From the NCBI GenBank assembly GCA_000967895.1, contig FO203512.1, forward strand, positions 2,131,350-2,195,349: 64,000 nucleotides of DNA. Reading direction: 5' to 3'. The position numbers were made by a program, and so were the translations under genes. The notes under the pieces were generated by a model. It saw nothing but the letters and a program-made list of their open reading frames with translations. It had not been told where the DNA came from and searched no databases. Position 1 is the first letter of the stretch. Each line of letters starts with the position of its first letter. Of this stretch, positions 19,179-28,812 are shown piece by piece. This stretch comes from Oleispira antarctica RB-8 (GTDB taxonomy: Bacteria > Pseudomonadota > Gammaproteobacteria > Pseudomonadales > Oceanobacteraceae).

Positions 19179-20249
19179 TTAGAAGTTAGTTTCAAGACCA
19201 TTTGATAAATACAACTCATTTAAAGCTTTCATGTTTTCAGCTCCTCTTTTCTTATACGACTCAAAATTGAACATACCTATGAAAGAGCGTGTATCAAATA
19301 ACATATCAATGTCAAATTCGTTAGCATCTATACAAGGAATACTCATACTTTTTGCCAGTTCGCGCGTTCGTTCATCATGCGATATGAGAATACCTGGAGT
19401 GCCCGCTAGCATCGAAGCTATTACGCCATGTATCCGACTTCCAACATACAAATCTGTTTTCATTGAATCAATAAGCCACTGATTGATATCAGTATGGTAT
19501 TTTCCAAAATCTCTTATATATTTAGACAGCCTGTCTTTAGATGTCGAATAATATTCAGCAGCTAGCTGCATTTTATCTTCAACATCCTCTCTAGCCATTA
19601 GTTTTATTTCAAACTCTTCTGACTGATAAAACATGGGTGAGTTAGTTTGAACAGCAAACTGGTACAGTTTTCTTTGAATATCATCTTTCTTATTAAAATT
19701 TCCTTTTGTTAAAATATATCGAGTACCACCAAGAGATAATTTTACATCTGAAGGGTCCTTAATCTCTCTAATCTCAGGGACTTTTAAATGCGTAAAAAGT
19801 GATGGACAACCTAAAACAGATACATTATTAATACCAAGTTCATTTAATACCTTCTTTGTAAACTCCCCTCGAACACCGATAGACGTTGTTAGCTCCGACG
19901 TTACTTTCAAAAATCGCTTCGTACCTTCCGACAGCAGATCAATATCATCAATTTTTTGAAATTGAGCACCCAAGCCAACGATACTTACAGGAACATTTTG
20001 TTTATATAAGAAGTCTGCCAAATCACCATAATCTGAACGTTCATTAATCCAGTTGGCAGCAGGTATCACAATCGCATCGTATGAATCAGCTACTTTTCTT
20101 TTACGTATAAACTGACAATCTTTAACTTGTTTGTAAATTGAGTTGGTAAATAGCATATTACCGAAATTATTCCCGCTAGCCTTTAAAGCAGGAGTACCCA
20201 TATTTTGTTTTAATAATTCTAAATTAATTCCGTGCACACCAACCTTCAT
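19179..20249 (-). CDS. Polysaccharide pyruvyltransferase-family protein
   Basis: A 356-residue protein of the CsaB/PssM/WcaK group, which transfers pyruvate from PEP to sugars as a ketal. Recognisable parts are ASGNNFGNMLFT near the N-terminus, IVIPAANWINE, VSIVGLGAQF, SIGVRGEFTKKVL, VLGCPSLF, and LYVGSRIHGVIASMLAGTPG with the conserved RxHG. The frame is open to 20318, but ATG at 20249 (MKVGVHGIN) is preferred because GAGGTAG lies 6-12 bases upstream and the extra 23 residues look unlike the family. It would add a charged pyruvyl group to the polymer. Confidence 0.75.
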   Translation of the reverse strand: MKVGVHGINLELLKQNMGTPALKASGNNFGNMLFTNSIYKQVKDCQFIRKRKVADSYDAIVIPAANWINERSDYGDLADFLYKQNVPVSIVGLGAQFQKIDDIDLLSEGTKRFLKVTSELTTSIGVRGEFTKKVLNELGINNVSVLGCPSLFTHLKVPEIREIKDPSDVKLSLGGTRYILTKGNFNKKDDIQRKLYQFAVQTNSPMFYQSEEFEIKLMAREDVEDKMQLAAEYYSTSKDRLSKYIRDFGKYHTDINQWLIDSMKTDLYVGSRIHGVIASMLAGTPGILISHDERTRELAKSMSIPCIDANEFDIDMLFDTRSFIGMFNFESYKKRGAENMKALNELYLSNGLETNF

Positions 20250-20487
20250 AACCACTACCTCAAACAATTCAATAATTGAGAACCAACCCGTCTGCATGAA
20301 TATGGGTTGGCAACACATTTAAACTATGACATGTACCTATTTATAAACATCATCGCTTTCAAACAAAAATAAACAATTCACTCACATACTCAAACGGAGA
20401 TTTATATAAAATCTTAGAGTTAAACTACAAAATAAAATTATCACAGCTTATGTTAGAGCATGAAATAAAGCCCCATAAAAAGTAAAC

Positions 20488-21420
20488 TCAGTGGTTATTG
20501 CTCTTATGCTTTAAAATTGCCAAATCTACAAGTTCAGCATTACAAAGATCATCTTTTGGAGTGTAGAACGGCATGAATCTTTCCGCTGCCTCAGTAATAA
20601 TAATGTCAGGCTTAAACTCACTTACGATATTTTGATCAACACTTAACCCCCACACAAATTTGACATTTGTAAAGGTCTCAGCAATAAGTCCGGTTAGAAG
20701 CTGAGGCCTACATTCAGAAAATGAATCGCCAAAAATTAAAACTCTATAATCATGAAGCGCCTTATCATTAACGAAGCTAACACTTGATCCAACGTGAAGG
20801 CCACCTTCATCCTCCAAGCCCATATTTTCTTTATACTCGACTAATTTATTTCGAAATACACGCCTAACTTGAGGTCGTGGGGTGTAAAAAAAAACATTTT
20901 CGGTAATTGCAGGAACCATTTTCCCACCCAAGTCCATTACACACTCACCTCCGAGCGTTCGATTATCCAAAATCCCTGAATCCACCTCGAAACCAAGGCG
21001 ATTCATTAGGAGCTGATAAGCACTATATGCACCTAGAAATGACCAATGAGTATCCGTTTTATGATAAACCTGATAAGTTTCACTTTGTTTTTGAAGGTAA
21101 GCACTTGGATTAATATAAGCTGACAAACATTTATCAGATATAATCCCCCGTTCTAGCAATAGCGCAGGCGAATTATCTAGGTTAATTATCTTAGCAAAAT
21201 CTTTTTCTAAATAGCGGCTATAAATTGACAGTTTTTCAGGGGCTGCAATATGGCAATACTTAATCCCTTGCGCTAAAAATCTAGAAAGGCGCTGATCAAT
21301 TAGGTTTGCCCACCCCGAAACCCAGGTTTTATCTTTCTTACCTGAGTAAATATCAATAACCTTATTGGCTCCACCGATTAAAAATAACCATCCATTGGGT
21401 GCAACATATACATCGTCCAT
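20488..21420 (-). CDS. AlgX/AlgJ-like SGNH O-acetyltransferase domain protein
   Basis: A 310-residue protein similar to the catalytic domain of AlgJ/AlgX polysaccharide O-acetyltransferases. It has an N-terminal APNGWLFLIGG box, KTDTHWSFLGAY with the Asp-x-His pair (about residues 120-130), and LIFGDSFSEC with the nucleophile Ser (GDSxS). Unlike AlgX/AlgJ it has no evident signal peptide or membrane anchor, so it would act in the cytoplasm or depend on a partner. ATG at 21420 follows the previous stop closely; an upstream ATG at 21465 would overlap the sulfotransferase gene by 41 bases. O-acetylation of the capsule is the likely role. Confidence 0.7.
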   Translation of the reverse strand: MDDVYVAPNGWLFLIGGANKVIDIYSGKKDKTWVSGWANLIDQRLSRFLAQGIKYCHIAAPEKLSIYSRYLEKDFAKIINLDNSPALLLERGIISDKCLSAYINPSAYLQKQSETYQVYHKTDTHWSFLGAYSAYQLLMNRLGFEVDSGILDNRTLGGECVMDLGGKMVPAITENVFFYTPRPQVRRVFRNKLVEYKENMGLEDEGGLHVGSSVSFVNDKALHDYRVLIFGDSFSECRPQLLTGLIAETFTNVKFVWGLSVDQNIVSEFKPDIIITEAAERFMPFYTPKDDLCNAELVDLAILKHKSNNH

Positions 21421-21424
21421 ACTA

Positions 21425-22393
21425 CTACCCCATGATTTCGTTATAAACATAAGTAATTTTTTCACTGGCTATAGGATCACTAATCCAAGTACTCTCCGGC
21501 ATTAAAATACTTTTTTCTTTATAGTTCGATGATATTCCAGTAACAAAATTGGGCTGATAGATGTCAAGCAAAGCTTTTTTCAAAATCTTATCAATAAATG
21601 AGTTGCCCACAAAAATAGACTTTGCGTATTCCTGTTGAATGGTCTGAATCTCAATATTGACAATGTGCTTTCTGTTCCACTTCTTTAAATATGCGTCCCT
21701 AACATTAAAAACATCAAGCTCTCCTTTTTCTCGCGCAAGGGAGTTTAGAGTTCGTATTATTTCAACATCCGTAACCGACAATCCATTATTTACCCTTTCA
21801 GCACTAATCTTAAACTCGCCCTCTAATCGTAAATACTGAATGAAGGCGTCGAAAACACCACCATTTTCAATGCACCACTCATAATCAAAAAACCTTATGC
21901 TGGCCTCACCAAAATTGTCGGCATATAGTTTAACGCAGTTGTTTATATTTAAAACATGACTAGCGTATGGCTTTGAGTAATGAGGGGTTATATACTCCGC
22001 ATAAGTTCTAGTATCCCCATGCTTCACCTCCTCCTGCCACCATGAATACAATCTGGCTGTTGGCGTTCTATAAGATACAAGTATTTCTACATCGAACTCA
22101 CGGAGCTCAGCCTTCAAGAACTCTAATGCATAAGGATGAAGTGCGTCAAAGTTTTCACTACTAATCAATATTTTATTGAATAGACTTTTATCGATTGCTG
22201 ATTTTATTTCATCCTTCTCATATTTCTTTTGGTTCAGAAAAGCAGCCATTTCATGATGGCCTAAGTACTGCTTCCCAAACTCAAGATAATCAATATCATT
22301 TTCTCTTAAGAGTTCAATATTATCTTGGAAAATCTTCTGCAGGAAGGTCGTTCCTGTCTTGTGGGGCCCAATGTGTAAATATATTTTCTTCAT
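21425..22393 (-). CDS. Sulfotransferase-family protein
   Basis: A 322-residue protein with a sulfotransferase P-loop at the very start, YLHIGPHKTGTTFLQKIF (residues 5-22), and a 3'-phosphate-binding segment VSYRTPTARLYSWWQEEVK (near 106). This is the third sulfotransferase-like gene in the capsule region. ATG at 22393 has GGAAGG upstream and begins four bases after the stop of the 1266-residue gene. Predicted to use PAPS from CysDNC to sulfate the polymer; substrate position unknown. Confidence 0.8.
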   Translation of the reverse strand: MKKIYLHIGPHKTGTTFLQKIFQDNIELLRENDIDYLEFGKQYLGHHEMAAFLNQKKYEKDEIKSAIDKSLFNKILISSENFDALHPYALEFLKAELREFDVEILVSYRTPTARLYSWWQEEVKHGDTRTYAEYITPHYSKPYASHVLNINNCVKLYADNFGEASIRFFDYEWCIENGGVFDAFIQYLRLEGEFKISAERVNNGLSVTDVEIIRTLNSLAREKGELDVFNVRDAYLKKWNRKHIVNIEIQTIQQEYAKSIFVGNSFIDKILKKALLDIYQPNFVTGISSNYKEKSILMPESTWISDPIASEKITYVYNEIMG

Positions 22394-22396
22394 CTA

Positions 22397-25300
22397 TCAA
22401 CCTTCCAAGACTTTTTTAACTTCAACTAAATACTCAGATTGCACTTCTTCTTTTTCAGATTTATTCTGACAGCATTGAAGTGAGTCTTTTTGTATACGTT
22501 CTATTTCTTTTAGCTGCACATCATAATTCTTATGCGTCACACTGCCTGAGTGACGGCGATGCACATTTAAACTTTCACCCAGCACTTTTACTTTTGCAGT
22601 TTTGCTCGAAAGCATTTGAACGTAGATGTACCAGTCACCGGCTACTTTAAACTTCAATATTTCTTGAATATTGTCATTCAGACAATTCTGAATGCTGTTC
22701 GTATTAAAAAGAACAGCACTTACATTCATAAATTGGTTTTTAACCGCTAAGCAGTCTTCAATGAATTCACGCCCTGCATAGGCCTTTGGATTGTCTAATT
22801 TTTCGATCAGAGCTGCGTCGTAGTAATAGCGGTAATCATCGGCCAAATGCTGACTTTTCTCGTCTATTTGAACAGAGTCGGTATAAGCAAGATCAAAGTT
22901 TTTATCACCCGATAGAATTTTTGATAAGAAAAACTGATCAGCAGAGTCATCGGCTTCAGCAATCCAAAGGTATTCAGCCTTCGCTAGATCAGCACCCTTC
23001 TTCCATTGTTTAAAAACGGAACCAGAGTTTTCTTCATTAACCACTAAGTTAACGATTCGCTGACGTTTGCTAATGTAGTTTTTAATGACTTCTACGCTAT
23101 TATCCGGTGATTTGTCATCTAGTATATTAATTTCATATATTGGGTACGCTTGATCAAATATCGATCTTAAGCGCTCTTCTATATGATGTTCGTAGTTATA
23201 ATTAGGAACCGCTACACTGACTCGTTTAATAGAAGGATCTAAATATTCTACTAGAGAGAAAACATAATCACTCCACTTAAACGCATTCGTTGCGTCATTG
23301 ATTCGTTGCTCTTCTTTCGCTTTAGTATTCGACGATGCTTCATGCGCAATGGCTGCGGCCATGGCTTGAATGTCGGCCATAGGAACGGCTTGACCATTTA
23401 ACGGAATGTCTAACAGTTCGGTAAAGCCACCACCGCCAGTAAAACCTACCACAGGAGTTCCCAGTGCTAACGATTCCATAACAACAGACGGGAATGGATC
23501 TTCACGTGAGGTCATTGCAAATACGTTTGACCCTTCTAGGTAAAGAGATATTTCGTTTGTGAAAGGAATATTATGGAAGTTATTCACTAACAAGTCTGAT
23601 TCTAAATCACTTGCTAACCAATGTTTCAACGAAGGCTCTATATCGCCAATCCATAAGAAGTGGTAACTAGGGTCTTGGGCAACCAGTACTTTCGCAGTAT
23701 TGACGAAAATATCAAATCCTTTACGCAAATCGGCATAACCCACGTTAACCACAACCTTTGCATCTGAATCTAACGATAAACGAGTGCGCAGTTCTTTAGC
23801 CGCATTGTTATTTCTGCTGAGTTCTTGATAAATCCCTTGAGGGTGAACGATCAATTTATCGGATACGTCGTTATCAATAACACCGACGAAAGAATCTTGC
23901 ACGGCCTGGGCGGCGAAGATTATTTTTTCAGCATGGCTCGCAATATCATTAGCTGCGCCTTCCAAGCCGTATTCTTTAATTAAGTTTTTTAATTCATGAA
24001 TTAAAGAGATAAAGGTTATGTTTTGTCTATTCAGTGCCGACGCAATTCTTCCCGTTACGGTGGTATTACAAATTGCTTTTGTTAAACCCGCTTCTTGCTT
24101 TAACTTAATAACGACTTCTTCAAACTTTGCAACATCACCATCACAGACATAGGTATCGCCGATTTTTTCGTATTCTTCGACGAGGGGGCCACCACTTAAT
24201 AGTGCAACTTTTACGTCTATACCAAATTGCTGTTTAAGCGTTTTGAAAATATTTAACGTTAATAACTGAGCGCCGTGCTTATAGGCATCATGGCCTACTA
24301 ATAATAGGGTGTACTTCCCTTTCACTTCTTCTTCGTTATTCATTGCGCGGTAGGTTGCGTTTAAATAGGCACTTCCCCAGTACTGATCTGGCTCTAGGTG
24401 TGCGCCTTCTGCCCATTCATTCCAGGCATTTATGCAAACTAAACTGTGCGAACCCTGTACCGGATTTTTCTTGGAAAAATCTACGATTGATGCCAGCCAG
24501 TTTTGATATTTTTCTGGAGTAGAGCCAATAAAGCCCATACCCTTGTTCGGCTTGCGTGCTTCGTTGTCCCACATAGGGGTGACGGCTTTAATTACATCAT
24601 AATCGAATGATGTGTCATTGATGCTTCTTTCCACCATCTCATCATAGCTAGGGTAATGACCCATAAAGTCTAGGTCCGTAACCGTTAGACTTTGTGCTTT
24701 TGAGTCTAAGCCTGCCGCTACTTTATGCGGAGGAAATTCAATTGCGCCGTCAAGGTCGTAAACTCGAGGGTCAATATCATCAAACGCTTGAGCCATATAG
24801 ATAATGGGATCGAAGCCATGATTGTCGTTAAACATTGTGCGCCAAAGAGCTATTTTCTCTTTTGCATTCGGGATAATACCCGGGCGATAAATAAAGAAGA
24901 TCGGTCGACCGTCGAGTGTAATGTATCGCTCATCAGCAAAGTGACGTGCAATATCGGCGACAAAGGCTTCGTCATCTTCGTCTAGATAATCTTGTGCCAT
25001 TAGCACATCGTTTTCTAGGCCGTCCCATGTGCGCGTCCAATTTTCGTTCGCCCACATTAAACAAAATGGCAGATCGATATCATCATTAGCCAGCAGCATG
25101 TTGGCTGGGCCTTCCATTAAGCGCTTGCCATTGAACCAATAATGATAAAAACAGAAACCTTCTAAGCCTGCATTACGAGCCATATTAGCTTGTGCGACCA
25201 ACGTTTCTTTTAGTCGTAAATCATAAAAACCAAGATCTCTTGGTAGATGTGGTTGATAGTGGCCATCAAATCGGCTTCTAGCACGGGCGACGTTAGTCCA

Positions 25301-26197
25301 CTCAGTAAAGCCTTCTCCCCACCATTCACTATTTTCTTTGAACGGGTGAAATTGTGGCAAGTAATAAGCAATCGCTTTTACATCTGGGTTATGAGTTCTT
25401 TCGCCGTATTTGAAATCTTCAAAACCTGGCCCTGGCTTTAAGTAAGCATTCTGCGCTGCTGTAATACTTGCCATATTATTGGGCTGCACTGGGTTTCCTA
25501 CGGTGCTTCCCAGCACTGAATCTGGTGCAGACGTTGCCAAACCAAGGGCTTTGCCTTCATTTAGATAGTGATAAAAAGGGTTTATGCTTTCATCACCATT
25601 TAGGTGCGCTTGGGTATAATACTGTAGATCGAAAGCCGCTGATGGATTGCGCTTTTCATTAATACCTTGCAGCATAAAATGCTGGTATGGGTCGATTCCT
25701 GCTTCTTTTATATCTAAATGAGTTTCTAAGTAATAAGTAGAGTCAAACTCTGCAACTGGGCTAGCCAGTGGTGCTAATGAATTTTGTAGATAATGAACGA
25801 TTGCCGAATCATTAAAATCTAAAGATAGCTGTTTTTTATACGCGATTGGATCAAAGTACAATGATGGCTTACGCCCTTCAGATTCACCATGAAGAAGGTA
25901 GTGCAGCAAAGGTTCAGCGCCGGCTGCTTTAACGTCTTGGTATTCGTCAAGATACCATTGTGGATCAAACAAATAGTTAGGAGAACGTCCTTCTAAATGG
26001 CCGTTAAAATAATAATGCTCTAAAGGCACTGCGCCATTATCAGCAACGTCTGGGTTTGACGCCAAGTACCATTCCTTTGAGAATGCACCTGAATGATAAA
26101 GGATTTCTATTCCTGAGGGTTCTGCGATATCAGTACTCACGTTTTCTTTATCACTATTAAACAATTTATTTAAGGCCTTATTAATTGATAGTTTCAT
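22397..26197 (-). CDS. Multidomain glycosyltransferase: repeats, WbsX/GH99-like, GT4, GT2
   Basis: A 1266-residue protein with four parts. Residues about 38-216 hold five imperfect ~37-residue repeats, of which the clearest are FDPQWYLDEYQDVKAAG and HYLLHGESEGRKPS. From about 274 comes a WbsX/GH99-like domain (AIAYYLPQFHPFKENSEWWG, EGFTEWTNV, INAWNEWAEGAHLEPD). From about 628 to 985 is a GT4 domain (VVNVGYADLRKGFD, then AMTSREDPFPSVVMESLALG). From about 1002 a GT2 domain follows (VSVAVPNYNYEHHIEERL, WIAEADDSAD). It is the largest gene in the window and probably adds two or more sugars. Such fusions are known from O-antigen and capsule loci; specificity is unknown. Confidence 0.88.
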   Translation of the reverse strand: MKLSINKALNKLFNSDKENVSTDIAEPSGIEILYHSGAFSKEWYLASNPDVADNGAVPLEHYYFNGHLEGRSPNYLFDPQWYLDEYQDVKAAGAEPLLHYLLHGESEGRKPSLYFDPIAYKKQLSLDFNDSAIVHYLQNSLAPLASPVAEFDSTYYLETHLDIKEAGIDPYQHFMLQGINEKRNPSAAFDLQYYTQAHLNGDESINPFYHYLNEGKALGLATSAPDSVLGSTVGNPVQPNNMASITAAQNAYLKPGPGFEDFKYGERTHNPDVKAIAYYLPQFHPFKENSEWWGEGFTEWTNVARARSRFDGHYQPHLPRDLGFYDLRLKETLVAQANMARNAGLEGFCFYHYWFNGKRLMEGPANMLLANDDIDLPFCLMWANENWTRTWDGLENDVLMAQDYLDEDDEAFVADIARHFADERYITLDGRPIFFIYRPGIIPNAKEKIALWRTMFNDNHGFDPIIYMAQAFDDIDPRVYDLDGAIEFPPHKVAAGLDSKAQSLTVTDLDFMGHYPSYDEMVERSINDTSFDYDVIKAVTPMWDNEARKPNKGMGFIGSTPEKYQNWLASIVDFSKKNPVQGSHSLVCINAWNEWAEGAHLEPDQYWGSAYLNATYRAMNNEEEVKGKYTLLLVGHDAYKHGAQLLTLNIFKTLKQQFGIDVKVALLSGGPLVEEYEKIGDTYVCDGDVAKFEEVVIKLKQEAGLTKAICNTTVTGRIASALNRQNITFISLIHELKNLIKEYGLEGAANDIASHAEKIIFAAQAVQDSFVGVIDNDVSDKLIVHPQGIYQELSRNNNAAKELRTRLSLDSDAKVVVNVGYADLRKGFDIFVNTAKVLVAQDPSYHFLWIGDIEPSLKHWLASDLESDLLVNNFHNIPFTNEISLYLEGSNVFAMTSREDPFPSVVMESLALGTPVVGFTGGGGFTELLDIPLNGQAVPMADIQAMAAAIAHEASSNTKAKEEQRINDATNAFKWSDYVFSLVEYLDPSIKRVSVAVPNYNYEHHIEERLRSIFDQAYPIYEINILDDKSPDNSVEVIKNYISKRQRIVNLVVNEENSGSVFKQWKKGADLAKAEYLWIAEADDSADQFFLSKILSGDKNFDLAYTDSVQIDEKSQHLADDYRYYYDAALIEKLDNPKAYAGREFIEDCLAVKNQFMNVSAVLFNTNSIQNCLNDNIQEILKFKVAGDWYIYVQMLSSKTAKVKVLGESLNVHRRHSGSVTHKNYDVQLKEIERIQKDSLQCCQNKSEKEEVQSEYLVEVKKVLEG

Positions 26198-26199
26198 GT

Positions 26200-27288
26200 T
26201 TATTTATCTGCCCCTTGAAGTAAATCTGTCCACCATTGGTCATTATTCAAATACCAAGAAATTGTTTTACGTATACCCGTTTCAAAACTTTCTTGAGGCA
26301 CATAACCTAATTCAGTATTCGATTTTGTTGGGTTAATTGCATAGCGTTGATCGTGACCTGCACGATCGGTAACGTAAGTAATTAACTCTTTAGATGCACT
26401 TGCAATTGCGCTCTTTGCATTAGGGTATTTAGCTGCGAGTTCTGGATTGGTTTTAAATGATTCGTCCATTAATTCACAAATCAAATTAACAATATCGATA
26501 TTGGCCCATTCGTTAATGCCGCCAATGTTGTAGCACTCACCTAAACGACCTTTGTTAATCACTAAGTCGATGCCGCGCGCGTGATCAGTTACGTATAACC
26601 AATCACGTATTTGCTGTCCGTTACCGTAAATAGGTAATGGTTTATCAAATAAGATGTTGGTTAATACCAAAGGGATTAATTTCTCTGGGAAGTGATATGG
26701 GCCGTAATTGTTTGAGCAATTAGACGTGGTAACTTCAAGACCATAGGTGTGGTGATAAGCACGAACTAGATGATCACTTGCGGCTTTACTGGCCGAGTAT
26801 GGGCTACTGGGTGTGTACGGCGTTTCTTCGGTAAACGCTGGGTCTTCTGGGCCTAAATCGCCGTAGACTTCATCGGTACTTACGTGATGAAATCTGTGCG
26901 TTAGAGGCGCTTCGCCTTTTGATTTTGGCGCGTCTATCCAGATTTTTTTCGACGCTTTTAATAGACTGTGCGTTCCAATAATATTAGTTTCAATAAACGC
27001 ATCAGGCCCATCGATTGAACGGTCTACGTGGCTTTCTGCTGCAAAGTGAACAATAGTATCGATGTTATGTTCTGTTAATAACGACTCGACTAAATCTGTA
27101 TCGCAGATATTGCCGTGGCAAAAGCTGTAGTTGGCATTGTTTTCTACTGGCTTTAAGCTGGCTAGGTTGCCAGCGTAGGTTAGCGCGTCTAATACGACAA
27201 CCTTGTCTTGTGGATAGGTTTTTAACCAGTATTGAACAAAGTTTGAACCAATGAAACCTGCGCCACCTGTTACTAATAATGTTTTCAT
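26200..27288 (-). CDS. rmlB: dTDP-glucose 4,6-dehydratase
   Basis: A 362-residue SDR enzyme, second step of dTDP-L-rhamnose synthesis. It has LVTGGAGFIGSNFV at the start, HFAAESHVDRSI, STDEVYGDLG and YSASKAASDHLV (YxxxK). The start overlaps the rmlD stop as ATGA, so it is coupled. The rmlA-C-D-B order here is contiguous and complete. Rhamnose is therefore a likely component of one or both polymers. Confidence 0.96.
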   Translation of the reverse strand: MKTLLVTGGAGFIGSNFVQYWLKTYPQDKVVVLDALTYAGNLASLKPVENNANYSFCHGNICDTDLVESLLTEHNIDTIVHFAAESHVDRSIDGPDAFIETNIIGTHSLLKASKKIWIDAPKSKGEAPLTHRFHHVSTDEVYGDLGPEDPAFTEETPYTPSSPYSASKAASDHLVRAYHHTYGLEVTTSNCSNNYGPYHFPEKLIPLVLTNILFDKPLPIYGNGQQIRDWLYVTDHARGIDLVINKGRLGECYNIGGINEWANIDIVNLICELMDESFKTNPELAAKYPNAKSAIASASKELITYVTDRAGHDQRYAINPTKSNTELGYVPQESFETGIRKTISWYLNNDQWWTDLLQGADK

Positions 27289-28226
27289 TTTGAATTCTCT
27301 GCGTTTAATTCAATTTTTTTTAAATCACTTAACATGCTATTTAATGCTGCGCGCCAATGAGTGCCGGGCACGCTTAACGTTTCGCGCAAATGCGAGGTAT
27401 CTAATACGCTATAAGATGGGCGTTTTGCAGGGGTTGGATACTGACTGGCTTTAATTGGCGCAATGGGGATTTCTTTATTTAATAAACCATTCGCTAACCC
27501 AAGCTCTTGAATGGCGACAGCAAAGTCATACCAACTTGCCGTACCTAGATCTGTCCAGTGGTAAATATTCGAAATGCTTTCCGCAGTCGTTTTTTGCGTT
27601 AGCATTTTTTCTGCAAGTAACCATATAGCCTTGGCCAGATTGTTAGCATTGGTCGGTGTGCCAACTTGGTCTGCCACTACGCCTAGCTGTTCTTTTTCTG
27701 CCATTAAGCGCAGCATGGTTTTAACAAAGTTATTGCCATGTAGGCTGTAAACCCATGCAGTACGAATAATGCTAACGTTATCGCCTAATATTTCTAAGGC
27801 GGTTTCTTCTCCGGCTAGCTTACTCGCGCCATAAACACCTAAGGGATTCGTGCTATCCGATGGCTGATACGGGGTATTTTTAGTGGCATCAAATACAAAG
27901 TCGGTTGAAATATGAATTAACTTTGCACCTGCATTTTTGCAGGCTTGCGCTAAATTCTTTGCACCTTGCTGATTCACTAAAAACGCGGCATCACTGTCAG
28001 ACTCTGCTTTATCAACAGCGGTATACGCTGCCGCATTAATGACTAAGTCAGGTTTAAAACGGGCTATTTTTTCAGCTATATTGTCAGAATTACAAATATT
28101 TAATTCTTTTGAATCAAAGAACTGAGCCTCTACGTTTTCTGGCTGACTGCGCGCAAGCTCCCACCCTAGTTGACCGTTTTTTGCGGTGACTAATATTCGT
28201 GTGCGTTTTTGCAATGCTTCTGACAT
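27285..28226 (-). CDS. rmlD: dTDP-4-dehydrorhamnose reductase
   Basis: Reduces dTDP-4-dehydrorhamnose to dTDP-L-rhamnose, last step of the pathway. It shows ILVTAKNGQLGWEL, INAAAYTAVDKAE, STDFVFD and YGASKLAGEE. The frame also opens at a GTG at 28265 that overlaps the rmlC stop (TAGTG). I prefer ATG at 28226 because an AAGGGAATGAG lies upstream and family members start close to the Rossmann strand. The GTG version would add 13 residues. Confidence 0.95.
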   Translation of the reverse strand: MSEALQKRTRILVTAKNGQLGWELARSQPENVEAQFFDSKELNICNSDNIAEKIARFKPDLVINAAAYTAVDKAESDSDAAFLVNQQGAKNLAQACKNAGAKLIHISTDFVFDATKNTPYQPSDSTNPLGVYGASKLAGEETALEILGDNVSIIRTAWVYSLHGNNFVKTMLRLMAEKEQLGVVADQVGTPTNANNLAKAIWLLAEKMLTQKTTAESISNIYHWTDLGTASWYDFAVAIQELGLANGLLNKEIPIAPIKASQYPTPAKRPSYSVLDTSHLRETLSVPGTHWRAALNSMLSDLKKIELNAENSK

Positions 28227-28264
28227 TGACTCATTCCCTTGAGTGTCTTGGGTATTTTTACTCA

Positions 28265-28810
28265 CTAGAACGTATCCGCTTCGGCGAACGACTTTCCGTT
28301 TTCATCTTTTTCTGATACTAAAGGTTGCTTGCCATCGACTAGTGGCCAGTCGATACCGACTGCTGGGTCATTCCACTTTAAAGAGCGGTCAAATTCAGGG
28401 GCGTAATAGTCGGTGCATTTATAAACAAACTCTGCGCTTTCTGTCATTACATAAAAACCGTGAGCAAAGCCTTCTGGCACCCAGAGTTGCTTTTTATTTT
28501 CAGCCGATAATACTTCACCCACCCACTGGCCAAAGGTGGCAGAGTCTTTGCGCATATCAACGGCGACATCAAATACGGCCCCCTGCACCACGCGTACAAG
28601 CTTGCCTTGGGTTTGCTGCATTTGATAATGCAAGCCACGTAAGATGCCTTGAGCTGATTTAGAATGATTATCTTGTACAAACGGTTTGCCGCCTGTTAGC
28701 TCATCCATAATACTGGCGCGAAAGGTTTCCATAAAAAAACCACGCTCATCACCAAACACTTGAGTTTCAATGATTTTTACTTCTGGAATGGAAGTATTAA
28801 CGACTTTCAT
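28265..28810 (-). CDS. rmlC: dTDP-4-dehydrorhamnose 3,5-epimerase
   Basis: A 181-residue cupin-fold epimerase, third step of dTDP-rhamnose synthesis. Typical motifs are GDERGFFMETFR, FVQDNHSKSAQGILRGLHYQ with the catalytic His, VDMRKDSATFGQW and WVPEGFAHGF. Length is normal. It lies two bases from the rmlA stop and next to rmlD. Confidence 0.97.
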   Translation of the reverse strand: MKVVNTSIPEVKIIETQVFGDERGFFMETFRASIMDELTGGKPFVQDNHSKSAQGILRGLHYQMQQTQGKLVRVVQGAVFDVAVDMRKDSATFGQWVGEVLSAENKKQLWVPEGFAHGFYVMTESAEFVYKCTDYYAPEFDRSLKWNDPAVGIDWPLVDGKQPLVSEKDENGKSFAEADTF

Positions 28811-28812
28811 AA

